A stretch of DNA of 64,000 nucleotides from Thauera sp. K11 (GCF_002354895.1 NZ_CP023439.1:4340001-4404000); one strand, 5' to 3'; counted from the first letter of the stretch, positions 41,966-51,025 are shown. The notes: generated from the letters alone by a model not told the origin. Translations and numbers: made by a program.

Positions 41966-44173
41966 ATGAAAAGCCAGATCGCCAACGCGTCGCGCCGCGA
42001 CTTCCTCAAGGCCGGCGCCGGCCTCACCCTCGCCCTGGTGCTGCCCGGCACCGCCGCCGCCCAGGCCGGCGGCCCCGGCATCGCCGGCGCGGCGGTGGCC
42101 GAGGGTGGCTTCGCGCCCAACGCCTTCGTCCGCATCGGCACCGACGACACCGTCACCGTGATCGCCAAGCACCTGGAGATGGGGCAGGGCGTGTATACCG
42201 GCCTGGCCACGCTGGTGGCCGAGGAACTCGACGCCGACTGGGCACGGGTCGCGGTCGAAGGCGCGCCGGCCGACGCCAAGCGCTACAACAACCTGTTCTG
42301 GGGCCCGTCGCAGGGCACCGGCGGCAGCACCGCCATCGCCAACTCCTACGAGCAGCTCCGCCAGGCCGGCGCCGCCGCGCGCGCGATGCTGGTGCAGGCC
42401 GCCGCCGAACGCTGGAAGGTGCCGGCCGCCGAGATCACGGTGAAGACCGGCGTCGTCAGCCACGCGAAGAGCGGCCGCAAGGCCCGCTTCGGCGAGCTCG
42501 CCGAAGCCGCTGCCGCGCTGCCGGTGCCGCAGCAGGTGACGCTGAAGGACCCGAAGGACTTCACCCTGATCGGCCGCCACGCGCCGCGCAAGGACAGCGT
42601 CGACAAGACCACCGGCCGCGCGCGCTTCACCCAGGACGTCAAGCTGCCCGGCATGCTGGTGGCGGTGGTGGCGCACCCGCCGCGCTTCGGCGCCATCGTG
42701 CGCAGCGTGGACGACAAGGCCGCGCGCGCCGTCCCCGGCGTGGCCGAGGTAGTCGTCATCCCCAACGGCGTCGCGGTGCTGGCCGGCGACTACTGGACGG
42801 CGAAGAAGGGCCGCGACGCGCTGCAGGTGGAATGGGACGACGCCACCGCCTACCGCGGCAGCTCCGACGCCATCCTGGCCGACTACCGCAAGCTCGCCGC
42901 CACGCCCGGCGCGGTGGCGCGCAAGGACGGCGACGCCGAAGCGGCACTCGGCCAGGCCGCCCGCGTGATCGAGGCGGACTACGCCTTCCCCTTCCTGGCC
43001 CACGCCGCGATGGAGCCGATCAACTGCGTGATGCGGGTCGGCAGCGACGGCTGCGAAGTGTGGAACGGCGAGCAGTTCCACACCGGCGACCAGCACGCGC
43101 TGGCGGCCTTCTTCGGCCTGCAGCCGGAGCAGGTCACGCTGCACATGCTCTACGCCGGCGGCAGCTTCGGCCGCCGCGCCAACCCCAAGTCGGACTACCT
43201 GCTGGAGACCGCGCAGATCGTCAAGGCCATCGGCGGCCGCGCGCCGGTCAAGCTGGTGTGGTCGCGCGAGGACGACATGCGCGGCGGCTACTACCGCCCG
43301 GCCTACCTGCACCGCCTGCGCGCCGCGCTCGATGCGGACGGCAAGCCGCTGGCGTGGTCGCAGCGCATCGTCGGCCAGTCCATCATCACCGGCTCGCCGT
43401 TCGAGTCGGTGATGGTGAAGAACGGCGTCGATGCCACCTCGGTGGAAGGCGCCGCCAACCTGCCCTACGCCATCCCCAACCTGCAGGTGGACCTGCACAC
43501 CACCAACGGCGAGGTGAAGGTGCCCGTGCAGTGGTGGCGCTCGGTGGGCTCCACCCACACCGGCTTCGCCACCGAAGTCTTCCTCGACGAACTCGCCGCC
43601 ACGGCCGGCGCCGATCCGGTGGCCTACCGCATGGCGCTGCTCGGCGGCCATCCGCGCCACGCCGGCGTGCTCAAGCTCGCCGCCGACAAGGCCGGCTGGA
43701 CGAAGCCGCTGGCCGCGGCCAGGGAGAAGGGGGCGAAGCGCGGCCGCGGCGTGGCGGTGCACGAATCCTTCAACAGCTACGTCGCCCAGGTAGTGGAAGT
43801 GACCGTCGGCGCCGACGGCAGCTTCAAGGTGGACCGCGTGGTGTGCGCGGTCGATTGCGGCGTGGCGGTCAACCCGGACGTGATCCGCGCGCAGATGGAA
43901 GGCGGCATCGGCTACGGGCTGGCGGCGGCGCTGAGCGGCGCGATCACGTTGAAGGACGGCGTGGTCGAGCAGTCCAACTTCCACGACTACACCGTGCTGC
44001 GCATCGACCAGATGCCCAGGGTCGACGTGCACATCGTGCCCTCGGCGGAAAAGCCCACCGGCGTCGGCGAACCCGGCGTGCCGCCGCTGGCGCCGGCGCT
44101 GGTCAATGCGCTGCATGCCGCCACCGGCAAGCGCATCCGCAGCCTGCCGATCGGCGAACAGCTCAAGGCCTGA
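41966..44173 (+). CDS. Molybdenum hydroxylase large subunit (IorB / aldehyde oxidase type), Tat-exported
   Basis: A 735-aa molybdopterin cytosine dinucleotide enzyme subunit. The N-terminus has a twin-arginine signal (ASRRDFLKAGAGLTLAL), so the folded complex goes to the periplasm with its small subunit. Family motifs include VIAKHLEMGQGVYTGLATLV, YAGGSFGRRANPKSDYL, WWRSVGSTHTGFATE and, near the end, GVGEPGVPPLAPAL, which holds the catalytic Glu. Such enzymes hydroxylate N-heterocycles or oxidise aldehydes with water as oxygen donor. The substrate is unknown. Followed within 6 bp by xdhC-like and MobA-like maturation genes. Confidence 0.92.
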   Translation: MKSQIANASRRDFLKAGAGLTLALVLPGTAAAQAGGPGIAGAAVAEGGFAPNAFVRIGTDDTVTVIAKHLEMGQGVYTGLATLVAEELDADWARVAVEGAPADAKRYNNLFWGPSQGTGGSTAIANSYEQLRQAGAAARAMLVQAAAERWKVPAAEITVKTGVVSHAKSGRKARFGELAEAAAALPVPQQVTLKDPKDFTLIGRHAPRKDSVDKTTGRARFTQDVKLPGMLVAVVAHPPRFGAIVRSVDDKAARAVPGVAEVVVIPNGVAVLAGDYWTAKKGRDALQVEWDDATAYRGSSDAILADYRKLAATPGAVARKDGDAEAALGQAARVIEADYAFPFLAHAAMEPINCVMRVGSDGCEVWNGEQFHTGDQHALAAFFGLQPEQVTLHMLYAGGSFGRRANPKSDYLLETAQIVKAIGGRAPVKLVWSREDDMRGGYYRPAYLHRLRAALDADGKPLAWSQRIVGQSIITGSPFESVMVKNGVDATSVEGAANLPYAIPNLQVDLHTTNGEVKVPVQWWRSVGSTHTGFATEVFLDELAATAGADPVAYRMALLGGHPRHAGVLKLAADKAGWTKPLAAAREKGAKRGRGVAVHESFNSYVAQVVEVTVGADGSFKVDRVVCAVDCGVAVNPDVIRAQMEGGIGYGLAAALSGAITLKDGVVEQSNFHDYTVLRIDQMPRVDVHIVPSAEKPTGVGEPGVPPLAPALVNALHAATGKRIRSLPIGEQLKA

Positions 44174-44178
44174 ACGCC

Positions 44179-45201
44179 ATGGACACGCTGGACCACGACG
44201 TCCTCACCCGCGCCCGCGACTGGCTCGCCGCCGGCCGCCGGGTGCTGCTCGCCACCGTGGTGCGCACCTGGGGCTCGTCGCCGCGCCCGCCCGGCGCGCT
44301 GCTCGCGCTGCGCGACGACGGCCGCGCGGTCGGCTCGGTGTCGGGCGGCTGCATCGAGGACGACCTGATCGCCCGCCTGCACCGCGACGGCCTGCCCGCC
44401 ACGCCGCAGTTGGTGAGCTACGGCGTCGGCGCCGAGGAAGCGCGCCGCTTCGGCCTGCCCTGCGGCGGCACCATGGAGCTGGTGCTGGAACCGCTCGCCG
44501 GCCCCGCGCCGCTCGATGCACTGCTCGCCCGGCTGGCCGCCGGCGAACTGGTCGAACGCCGGCTCGACATGGCCAGCGGCCGCGCCACGCTCGGCAGCGC
44601 CCACCCGGAACAAGGCCCCGCCTTCGACGGCCGCACGCTCGTCAGCGTGTTCGGCCCGCGCTACCGGCTGCTGCTGATCGGCGCCGGCCAGCTCTCGGCA
44701 AGCCTCGCCCACATCGCGCTCGGCCTGGACTTCGCCGTTGCCGTGTGCGACCCGCGCGAGGAATACCACGACGAATGGCGCGTACCCGGCACCACGCTGA
44801 CGCGCGAGATGCCGGACGACGTGGTCATGGCGATGCGGCCGGACGCGCGCACCGCGGTGATCGCGCTCACCCACGACCCCAAGCTCGACGACCTCGCGCT
44901 GATGGAAGCGCTGCGCTCGCCCGCCTTCTACGTCGCCGCGCTCGGCTCGCGCCGCAACAACGCCGCGCGCCGCGAGCGCCTGCGCGAATTCGACGTCAGC
45001 CAGATGCAGGTCGCCGCGCTGCACGGCCCGGCCGGGCTCTACATCGGCAGCCGCACGCCGGCCGAGATCGCGGTGTCGATCGCCGCCGAACTGGTCGCGG
45101 TGAAGAACGGCGTCACCCCGCAACGGGTGCTGCCGGTGGCCGAAGCCAAGGCCGCGCTGGAACTGGCCGCCGACACCCTGTCGAGCTGCGCGGCGCGATG
45201 A
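44179..45201 (+). CDS. XdhC/CoxI-family molybdoenzyme maturation factor
   Basis: A 340-aa cytoplasmic protein with an N-terminal XdhC_CoxI domain (LATVVRTWGSSPRPPGALLA, GSVSGGCIEDDL) and a C-terminal Rossmann domain (LLLIGAGQLSASLAHIAL, YVAALGSRRNNAARRERL). XdhC binds molybdenum cofactor, protects it, helps sulfurate it and inserts it into the apoenzyme, here presumably the Tat-exported large subunit encoded just upstream. The next gene overlaps it by 4 bp. Confidence 0.92.
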   Translation: MDTLDHDVLTRARDWLAAGRRVLLATVVRTWGSSPRPPGALLALRDDGRAVGSVSGGCIEDDLIARLHRDGLPATPQLVSYGVGAEEARRFGLPCGGTMELVLEPLAGPAPLDALLARLAAGELVERRLDMASGRATLGSAHPEQGPAFDGRTLVSVFGPRYRLLLIGAGQLSASLAHIALGLDFAVAVCDPREEYHDEWRVPGTTLTREMPDDVVMAMRPDARTAVIALTHDPKLDDLALMEALRSPAFYVAALGSRRNNAARRERLREFDVSQMQVAALHGPAGLYIGSRTPAEIAVSIAAELVAVKNGVTPQRVLPVAEAKAALELAADTLSSCAAR

Positions 45202-45767
45202 TGCGCGGCATCCTGCTCGCCGCCGGCTACGGCCGCCGCTTCGACCCGAGCGGCGAGCGCGACAAGCTGTTGATGCCGCTGGCGGACGGCCGGCCGGTGA
45301 TCTGGCACGCGGCGCGCGCGCTGTGCGCCGCGCTGCCCGGCAGTCTCGCGGTGCTGCGGCCCGGTCAGGCGGAGCGCGCGCGCTGGCTGGCGGAGGCCGG
45401 CTGCGAGGTGGTGGAAAGCGCCGCGGCGGAGCAGGGCATGGGCAGCGCGCTGGCCGCGGCGGTTGCGGCCAGCAGGGATGCCGATGGCTGGGTGGTGGCG
45501 CTGGCCGACATGCCGTGGCTGCCGGTCGAGGCGGTTGCCGCGGTGGCCGCCGCCGTCGATGGGCCGGAACGGGTGGCTGCGGCGACGCATGGCGGCCGGC
45601 GCGGGCACCCGGTCGGCTTCGGTTCGGCGTGGGGGCCGCGGCTCGCCGCGCTGGCCGGCGACAGCGGCGCGCGCGAGTTGCTGCGGGGGGCTGATGTCGT
45701 GCTGATCGAAAGTGCCGATGCCGGCGTGCTGCGGGATGTCGATATCCCGGACGATCTTGGCCGCTGA
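45198..45767 (+). CDS. MobA/MocA-like nucleotidyltransferase
   Basis: A 189-aa NTP transferase. It has the N-terminal nucleotide loop GILLAAGYGRRFDPSG, DKLLMPLADGRPV, and the metal-binding VVALADMPWLPVEAV. MocA-type enzymes attach CMP to molybdopterin to make the MCD form used by xanthine oxidase-family enzymes, exactly the class encoded upstream. It starts inside the XdhC stop codon region (ATGATG), so the four genes form one operon. Confidence 0.9.
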   Translation: MMRGILLAAGYGRRFDPSGERDKLLMPLADGRPVIWHAARALCAALPGSLAVLRPGQAERARWLAEAGCEVVESAAAEQGMGSALAAAVAASRDADGWVVALADMPWLPVEAVAAVAAAVDGPERVAAATHGGRRGHPVGFGSAWGPRLAALAGDSGARELLRGADVVLIESADAGVLRDVDIPDDLGR

Positions 45768-45780
45768 GGCCGGGCTGAGC

Positions 45781-45960
45781 CGTCTTCTCCCTCCCCTTCA
45801 AGGGGAGGGTTGGGGTGGGGATGGGGTCAGGCGGGCGCTGAACCAAACCCCATCCCCCTCCTAACCAGGAGTCTCGGCTTCGCCTCGCCGCTCCGCAGGC
45901 GGCGAGCAGTGCTCGCCGAAACCCCTGCTCCGCCCCCCTTGAAGGGGGAGGGACCAGACC
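45781..45960. repeat. Composite palindromic repeat block
   Basis: CCCTCCCCTT and AAGGGGAGGG form a perfect inverted repeat at 45789-45809; GGTTGGGGTGGGGATGGGG (from 45808) is repeated in approximate reverse complement at 45846-45865; GGCGAGCA/TGCTCGCC is a palindrome at 45901-45917; and CCCCCTTGAAGGGGG ends the block near 45946. The arrangement suggests two palindromic units in opposite orientation, REP- or MITE-like, between genes. No coding sequence. Confidence 0.6.
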
Positions 45961-46025
45961 CACGCGTCGCCGAAGCCAGCGAGCTAGTATTCGACGACTT
46001 GCTCACCCAACCCCCCCCCGCACCC

Positions 46026-46592
46026 ATGCCCCCACCCGACACCCTCCCCGTCCCCCTCGCCAAATCCTACCGCCTGCTCAACCACGGCCCCACCGTCCTG
46101 GTCGCCAGCGCCCACGGCGGCCGCCGCAACCTCATGGCCGCCGCCTGGAACATGCCGCTCGATTTCGACCCGCCCAAGGTCGCGGTAGTCATCGACAAGG
46201 CCACCTACACCCGCGGCCTGATCGAAGCCTCCGGCGAATTCGTCCTGGCCGTGCCCACCCGCGCCGCCGCCGCGCAGGCGCTGGCCGCCGGTTCGCGCAG
46301 CGGCCGCGACGAGGACAAGTTCGCCGCGCTCGGCATCGAGGCCTACCGCGCGGACAAGGTCGGCGCGCCGCTGCCCGGCGGCTGCATCGCCTGGCTGGAA
46401 TGCCGCGTCATCCCGGAACCCCACATCCAGCAGGCCTACGACCTCTTCCTTGGCGAAGTGGTGGCCGCGCGCGCCGACGCACGGCTGTTCCGCGACGGCC
46501 ACTGGCACTTCGACGAGGCCGCCACGCGCAGCATCCACTACGTCGCCGGCGGCAACTTCTTCAGTACCGGCGAGGCCTTCGAGGTCGGCTGA
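46026..46592 (+). CDS. Flavin reductase-like protein (FMN-binding split barrel)
   Basis: A 188-aa protein of the flavin reductase-like family. Motifs: GPTVLVASAHGGRRNLMAAA, DFDPPKVAVVIDKATYTR and SGEFVLAVPTRAAA. These proteins bind FMN and reduce it with NAD(P)H for a partner monooxygenase or act as flavoproteins of unknown role. The ATG at 46026 directly follows the repeat block; the open frame further upstream is repeat-derived. No monooxygenase gene is adjacent. Confidence 0.87.
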   Translation: MPPPDTLPVPLAKSYRLLNHGPTVLVASAHGGRRNLMAAAWNMPLDFDPPKVAVVIDKATYTRGLIEASGEFVLAVPTRAAAAQALAAGSRSGRDEDKFAALGIEAYRADKVGAPLPGGCIAWLECRVIPEPHIQQAYDLFLGEVVAARADARLFRDGHWHFDEAATRSIHYVAGGNFFSTGEAFEVG

Positions 46593-46685
46593 AGCCCGCC
46601 TTTGCGCAGGTCATATCAACCTGACCACGGCGTGGTACGTTGACACCCCTTTGCGCGCAGCGCCGCGCTCACCCCGACCGTACCG

Positions 46686-47462
46686 ATGCTCGAAATCCTC
46701 TCCGACCCCCAGCTCATCGTCGCCTTCCTCACCCTCACGGTGCTCGAACTGGTGCTGGGCATCGACAACATCATCTTCATCTCCATCCTGGTCGACAAGC
46801 TGCCGCCCGAGCGCCGCAACGTCGCCCGCCGTGTCGGCCTGTTCCTGGCGATGTTCATGCGCATCGGCCTGCTCGCCGCGCTGGCCTGGCTGGCCGGGCT
46901 CACCGCGCCGCTGTTCAGCGTGTTCGACGCCGGCTTCTCCGGCCGCGACCTCATCCTGATCGGCGGCGGCCTGTTCCTGGTATGGAAGAGCACCGGCGAG
47001 ATCCACCAGTTGCTCGAAGGCGAGGAAGGCGAAGCCTCCAGCGCGGTCAAGGCCACCTTCGCCGCCATCATCCTGCAGATCATGGTGATCGACCTGGTGT
47101 TCTCGCTCGACTCCATCATCACCGCCATCGGCATGGTGAACCACCTGCCGGTGATGATCTCCGCGGTGGTCGCCTCGGTCGGCCTGATGATGGTGGCCTC
47201 GGCGCCGATCGGCGAATTCGTCTCGCGCCACCCGACCGTGAAGATGCTGGCGCTGTCCTTCCTGATGGTGGTCGGCGTGGTGCTGATCGCCGACGGCTTC
47301 GGCCACCACGTGCCCAAGGGCTACATCTACTTCGCGATGGCCTTCTCGGTGGTGGTGGAGATGCTCAACATCCGCCTGCGCAAGAACGCCGAGAAGCCGG
47401 TGGACCTGCGCGAGGCCTACGTGCCGGAGAAGGTACCGGCCGGCGCCGGCGACAACTCCTGA
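46686..47462 (+). CDS. TerC/Alx-family integral membrane protein
   Basis: A 258-aa inner membrane protein with about seven helices. Signatures are LVLGIDNIIFISILVDKLP, with acidic intramembrane residues, and its second copy VIDLVFSLDSIITAIGMVN, which mark the TerC/MeeF repeat. Recent family knowledge points to Mn2+ export and metallation of secreted proteins. No riboswitch was recognised upstream, though the 90-bp leader is too short for a complete yybP-ykoY element. It ends 13 bp from a convergent LysR gene. Confidence 0.92.
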   Translation: MLEILSDPQLIVAFLTLTVLELVLGIDNIIFISILVDKLPPERRNVARRVGLFLAMFMRIGLLAALAWLAGLTAPLFSVFDAGFSGRDLILIGGGLFLVWKSTGEIHQLLEGEEGEASSAVKATFAAIILQIMVIDLVFSLDSIITAIGMVNHLPVMISAVVASVGLMMVASAPIGEFVSRHPTVKMLALSFLMVVGVVLIADGFGHHVPKGYIYFAMAFSVVVEMLNIRLRKNAEKPVDLREAYVPEKVPAGAGDNS

Positions 47463-47475
47463 CCCGGCGCGCTGC

Positions 47476-48360
47476 TCAGGCGGCCGCGCGCTCGCCGCCG
47501 AACAGCACCTCGATCCAGGCGTCCAGCGCCGGGTGCGGCTCCGCCACCCGGCGGCGGATCAGCACCGTCGGCGACACCGCCAGATGCACCGGCAGCGGAT
47601 GGCTGTCGACCTGGCGGCCGCGCGGATGGCCTTCCAGCAGGCTGGCCGGCAGCACGCCGATCCCCAGCCCCGCCGCCACGCAGCCGAGGATGGCCTCGAC
47701 CGAGGCGTAGCTCTGCAGCCCGCGCAGCGCCAGTCCGGCCTCCTGCACCCAGTTGAACAGGCGCGCGCGGTAGTGGCAGCCCTCCGGGAACACGATCAGG
47801 CTCACCTCGCCGCCCCGCGCCGGCAGCGCCGTGCCGGGCGGCAGCACCAACCGCAGCTCCTCGCGCCACACCTCGTCGGCCACCAGCCGCGGATGCTCCA
47901 GCGGCCCGGCCACCAGCGCCGCGTCCAGCTCGTGCCCCAGCACCCGCTCGATCAGCGCCGAGCTGGTGCCGGTCTCCAGCTCCACGCCCACCCGCGGCGC
48001 ATGGCGGTGGAAGCGCGCCAGCACGTCGGGCAGGCGCATCGCCGCGGTGGTCTCCATCGAACCCAGCCGCAGGCGGCCCTGCAGCGTGTCCAGATGCACG
48101 CTCTGCCACGCCGCCGTGCACAGGGTGTCGAGCTGGCGCGCATGCGGCAGCAGGCGCTCGCCGGCGGCGGTCAGGCGGAACTGCGGCCCGTTGCGCTCCA
48201 GCAGCACGCTGCCGAGCTGGTCCTCCAGCTGGCGCAGCCGCGCCGAGACGTTGGACGGCACGCAGTTCAGCTGGCGCGACGCCGCGCTCAGGCTGCCGTG
48301 CTCCGCCACCGCATGGAAATAGCGCAGCAGCTGGGGATTGAAGCGATTGGCGGAGAGCAT
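47476..48360 (-). CDS. LysR-family transcriptional regulator
   Basis: A 294-aa regulator with helix-turn-helix LSAASRQLNCVPSNVSARLRQ reduced here to its core NCVPSNVSARL, then a ligand domain (LRLGSMETTAAMRLPDVLARF, SVEAILGCVAAGLGIGVLP). The pattern matches the PerR/YofA-like group that often controls a divergent transporter. It is divergent from the MFS transporter gene (start-to-start about 130 bp), and the AT-rich stretch 48372-48415 between them with TAGTGAAA and TTTTCACTA half-sites is a plausible binding region. Confidence 0.9.
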   Translation of the reverse strand: MLSANRFNPQLLRYFHAVAEHGSLSAASRQLNCVPSNVSARLRQLEDQLGSVLLERNGPQFRLTAAGERLLPHARQLDTLCTAAWQSVHLDTLQGRLRLGSMETTAAMRLPDVLARFHRHAPRVGVELETGTSSALIERVLGHELDAALVAGPLEHPRLVADEVWREELRLVLPPGTALPARGGEVSLIVFPEGCHYRARLFNWVQEAGLALRGLQSYASVEAILGCVAAGLGIGVLPASLLEGHPRGRQVDSHPLPVHLAVSPTVLIRRRVAEPHPALDAWIEVLFGGERAAA

Positions 48361-48371
48361 GGCGCGGACCT

Positions 48372-48412
48372 TTCTCTTTTAGTGAAATCGAAGAATATTA
48401 CTTTTCACTAAC
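48372..48412. promoter_or_regulatory. Candidate LysR operator between the regulator and MFS genes
   Basis: TAGTGAAA (about 48380) and TTTTCACTA (about 48402) are inverted copies about 14 bases apart in the only AT-rich patch of the divergent promoter region; spacing and dyad symmetry suit a LysR recognition site. Confidence 0.5.
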
Positions 48413-48487
48413 GGTATTCCCACCGGCTCCGCTAGAGTCGGGTCATCGCCGGGCCGGCCATCGGGCCCGGTCCCCAGGAGCCGAACC

Positions 48488-49722
48488 ATGAACCCCCACG
48501 CCGCCCCGCCCCCGGCCGCCTCTGGCTGCCGCTGCTCGCCGCCGCGTTCGCCCTCGTCGCGGTGCACGGTATCGGCCGCTTCGCCTACACGCCGCTGCTG
48601 CCGCTGCTGGTGGCCGACGGCTTCATGGGGCTGGATGCCGGCGCCGCCATCGCCACCTGGAACTACGTCGGCTACCTGCTCGGCGCCATGCTGGCGATCC
48701 GGCTGCACGAACCGGCGCAGATCCGCCGCATCCTGCCGGTCGCCCTGCTGGTCAATGCCGCCAGCACGCTGGCGCAGGGCTTCACCGACAACCTCATGCT
48801 CTTCCTCGTGCTGCGGCTCATCAACGGCGTCAGCAACGGCGTGGTCTTCGTGCAGGCGCCGGCGCTGGTGCTGGAATGGCTGGCGCGCCACGGCCTGGCT
48901 TCGCTGTCCGGGCTGATGTACTTCGGCGTCGGCGGCGGCCTGCTGCTGTCGAACGCGCTCGCCAACCTGCCGGCCGATCTGCTGCACGGCGCCGCGCGCT
49001 GGTGGCCGATGGCCTTGGCGGCGGTGCCGCTGGCGTGGTGGAGCGCCCGCCAGCTCGGCCGGCTGGACCGCCCGCAGGCCGGCGCGCCGGCCCAGCCGGC
49101 GGCGAGCCGCGCCACGCCGCTGATCGACCGCGCCAGCCTGCCGGTCTTCATGGCCTACGCCGGCGCCGGCCTCGGCTACATCCTGCCGACCACCTTCCTG
49201 CCGGTGGTGGCGCGCGAACAACTGCCCGCCGGCCACTGGCTGCAGAGCGGCGCCTGGCTGATCCTGGCCCTGAGCACGCTGGCCGCCGCCTGGCTGTGGA
49301 ACCGGCTGGGCAGTCGCATGGGCGACCGCAACGCGCTGGTGCTGAACTACGTGGTGCAGGGCATCGGCGTTGCCGGCCCACTGCTGTGGCCGGGCACGGT
49401 GGGGGTGCTCGCCTGCGCGCTGATGGTGGGCTGCACCTTCTTGGGCAGCGTGCTGCTCACCCAGCGCCTGGCGCGCGCGCTGCATCCGCACCAGGGGCCG
49501 CGGATCTCGGCGGCGCTGATCACGCTGTATGGCTTCGCCCAGCTCACCGGGCCGTGGATGGCGCGGCTGTGGCTGGAGCGCGGGGGCAGCATGAGCGATA
49601 CCTACTGGCTGGGGGTGGGGGCGCTGGTGTGGGCGACGGGGTGGACGTTGCGGACGCGGCAGGTGGTGGGGCATGCGGTGGCGCCGGCGGGCGCGGCGCT
49701 GCCGGCCGCGCCCGCCGACTGA
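48488..49722 (+). CDS. YbfB/YjiJ-family MFS transporter (apparent frameshift at the N-terminus)
   Basis: A roughly 411-aa transporter with 12 predicted helices. Family marks are GIGRFAYTPLLPLLVADGF (end of TM1), YLLGAMLAIRLHEP, and GAGLGYILPTTFLPVVAR. The ATG at 48488, behind an AGGAG site, is one base out of frame with TM1 (RLWLPLLAAAFALVAVHG); one extra C in the C-rich stretch 48506-48516 would join them. The only in-frame start is a GTG at 48562, which would delete half of TM1. So a missing base, real or artefactual, is likely. Divergent from its putative LysR regulator. Substrate unknown. Confidence 0.83.
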
Positions 49723-49732
49723 GATCCGCGGA

Positions 49733-50221
49733 TCAGCGATGCACGGCGCCGGCCACCCCGTCCCGCTCCGCCATCTCCAGCATCACCTTGTAATCCACGA
49801 TCCCCGCAATCGACCCATCCGGCGCCAGCCCGGCGATCGGCCCGTCGAACACGCAGAACAGCACGCAGCCGCCCTTGGTGCGCGGCTGGTGGATGTCGCC
49901 CGCGGGCTCGAACATGTAGTCGCCCGGCCCGCCGATGTCCGACTCCTCGTAGCAGATGTCGCCCTCCATCACCATCACCTCGATCGCGCCCAGATGGTGG
50001 TGGATCGGCGCCTCCACGCCCGGCAGCACCTTGAGCATGCAGGTGAAGCCGCCGGTACGGCTATTCACGCTCAACAGCTTGTACTGCACGCCCTCCATCA
50101 CCCACGGCCGCCACGGGATCGGGTCCAGCTTCTGGAATTTCGGATAGGGCAGGGTGATCCTGTCGCGCGCGGCATTGCCCTGGGTGCGCTGGCGCTCGGC
50201 GGTGCACAGCATGACGCTCAT
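49733..50221 (-). CDS. Cupin, 2,4'-dihydroxyacetophenone dioxygenase-like (copy 1)
   Basis: A 162-aa single-domain cupin. Metal-binding motif 1 is GVEAPIHHHLGAIEVMVMEG (two His of HxH plus Glu), and motif 2 is PAGDIHQP with the third His. The overall sequence (WVMEGVQYKLLSVNSRTGG) resembles 2,4'-dihydroxyacetophenone dioxygenase, which cleaves the C-C bond of hydroxyacetophenones using Fe2+ and O2. A GAGGAG site precedes the ATG. It is divergent from a second copy about 280 bp away; the two share the same length and layout, so they are paralogues. Exact substrate is unproven. Confidence 0.85.
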   Translation of the reverse strand: MSVMLCTAERQRTQGNAARDRITLPYPKFQKLDPIPWRPWVMEGVQYKLLSVNSRTGGFTCMLKVLPGVEAPIHHHLGAIEVMVMEGDICYEESDIGGPGDYMFEPAGDIHQPRTKGGCVLFCVFDGPIAGLAPDGSIAGIVDYKVMLEMAERDGVAGAVHR

Positions 50222-50310
50222 CGTGGTCTCCTCATCGTTGTGGAAAGACGGCCGCCCGAGGCGGGCCGGCGATCGATATTAGGCGGCGCCGACACCCCCG
50301 GTACCGCCCG

Positions 50311-50385
50311 CGCCGAAATCGGCGCGACGATTCCAAAACCGCGATAAATCGATACTGAAGCCCGCCGATTTGCGAAAAATCGGCG
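50311..50385. promoter_or_regulatory. Two related inverted repeats between the divergent cupin genes
   Basis: CGCCGA-AA-TCGGCG (50311-50324) and CGCCGATTT-GCGAA-AAATCGGCG (50363-50385) share the half-site CGCCGA and lie about 52 bp apart, near five helical turns, in a 278-bp divergent promoter region. They look like paired operators for one dimeric regulator, perhaps with DNA looping. No regulator gene is adjacent. Confidence 0.55.
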
Positions 50386-50499
50386 CCTGTTCGGATATCG
50401 CGCAGATTCCCGCGCCCCTGTGTTTGTGCATCGCACTCGCGGCTAGATTTCGCCGCACCGGCCAACCCGCCGGCCCACGAAAAACACAGGAGACACCCC

Positions 50500-50988
50500 A
50501 TGACGGCCGCCGTCCTCAGCAATTCCGCTTCCGCCCAGATCGCGCTCAGCGCCCGCCACGGCAAGGATTTCGTCAATCTCGCCGACGTGCCGTGGACGCC
50601 CTGGGTGATGGAAGGCACCCACTTCAAGCTGCTCGCCATCAACGAACTGACCGGCGGCTTCTCGATGCTGCTCAAGGTCGATGCCGGCGTGCAGGCGCCG
50701 GTGCACGCCCACATCGGCTCGGCCGAGGCCTACCTGGTCGAAGGCGGCTTCTACTACGAGCAGGACGACCCTGGCTACGCCGGCTACTACACCTACGAAC
50801 GCGGCGGCTCGGTGCACCAGCCGGTGTCGCCGCAGGGCTGCGTGATGTTCGCCGTCACCCACGGCCCGCTCGCCGGCTGCAATGCCGACGGCTCGGTCTC
50901 GGCGGTGGTCGATTGCCGCCTGATGCTGCAGCTCGCCGAGGCCGCCGGCACCGCCAGCCACGTCGTGCAACTCGTCTCCGGCCGCTGA
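50500..50988 (+). CDS. Cupin, 2,4'-dihydroxyacetophenone dioxygenase-like (copy 2)
   Basis: A 162-aa cupin paralogous to the divergent copy. Motif 1 is GVQAPVHAHIGSAEAYLVEG, keeping both His and the Glu; motif 2 is ERGGSVHQP. The shared WVMEGTHFKLLAINELTGG region supports the same family. It stands first in a string of co-oriented genes running to 58734 (next ATG 37 bp downstream), so it is probably expressed with the envelope and transport proteins, suggesting oxidation of an aromatic ketone or similar ligand handled by that system. Confidence 0.85.
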   Translation: MTAAVLSNSASAQIALSARHGKDFVNLADVPWTPWVMEGTHFKLLAINELTGGFSMLLKVDAGVQAPVHAHIGSAEAYLVEGGFYYEQDDPGYAGYYTYERGGSVHQPVSPQGCVMFAVTHGPLAGCNADGSVSAVVDCRLMLQLAEAAGTASHVVQLVSGR

Positions 50989-51025
50989 GCCGGCTCCTCC
51001 CCATTCCCCTGCCCAGGAGGAGCAC

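Noticed and set aside
46593..46685. Mn-sensing riboswitch ahead of the TerC gene
   Set aside because: The leader is only about 90 bp and no yybP-ykoY core pattern was recognised.
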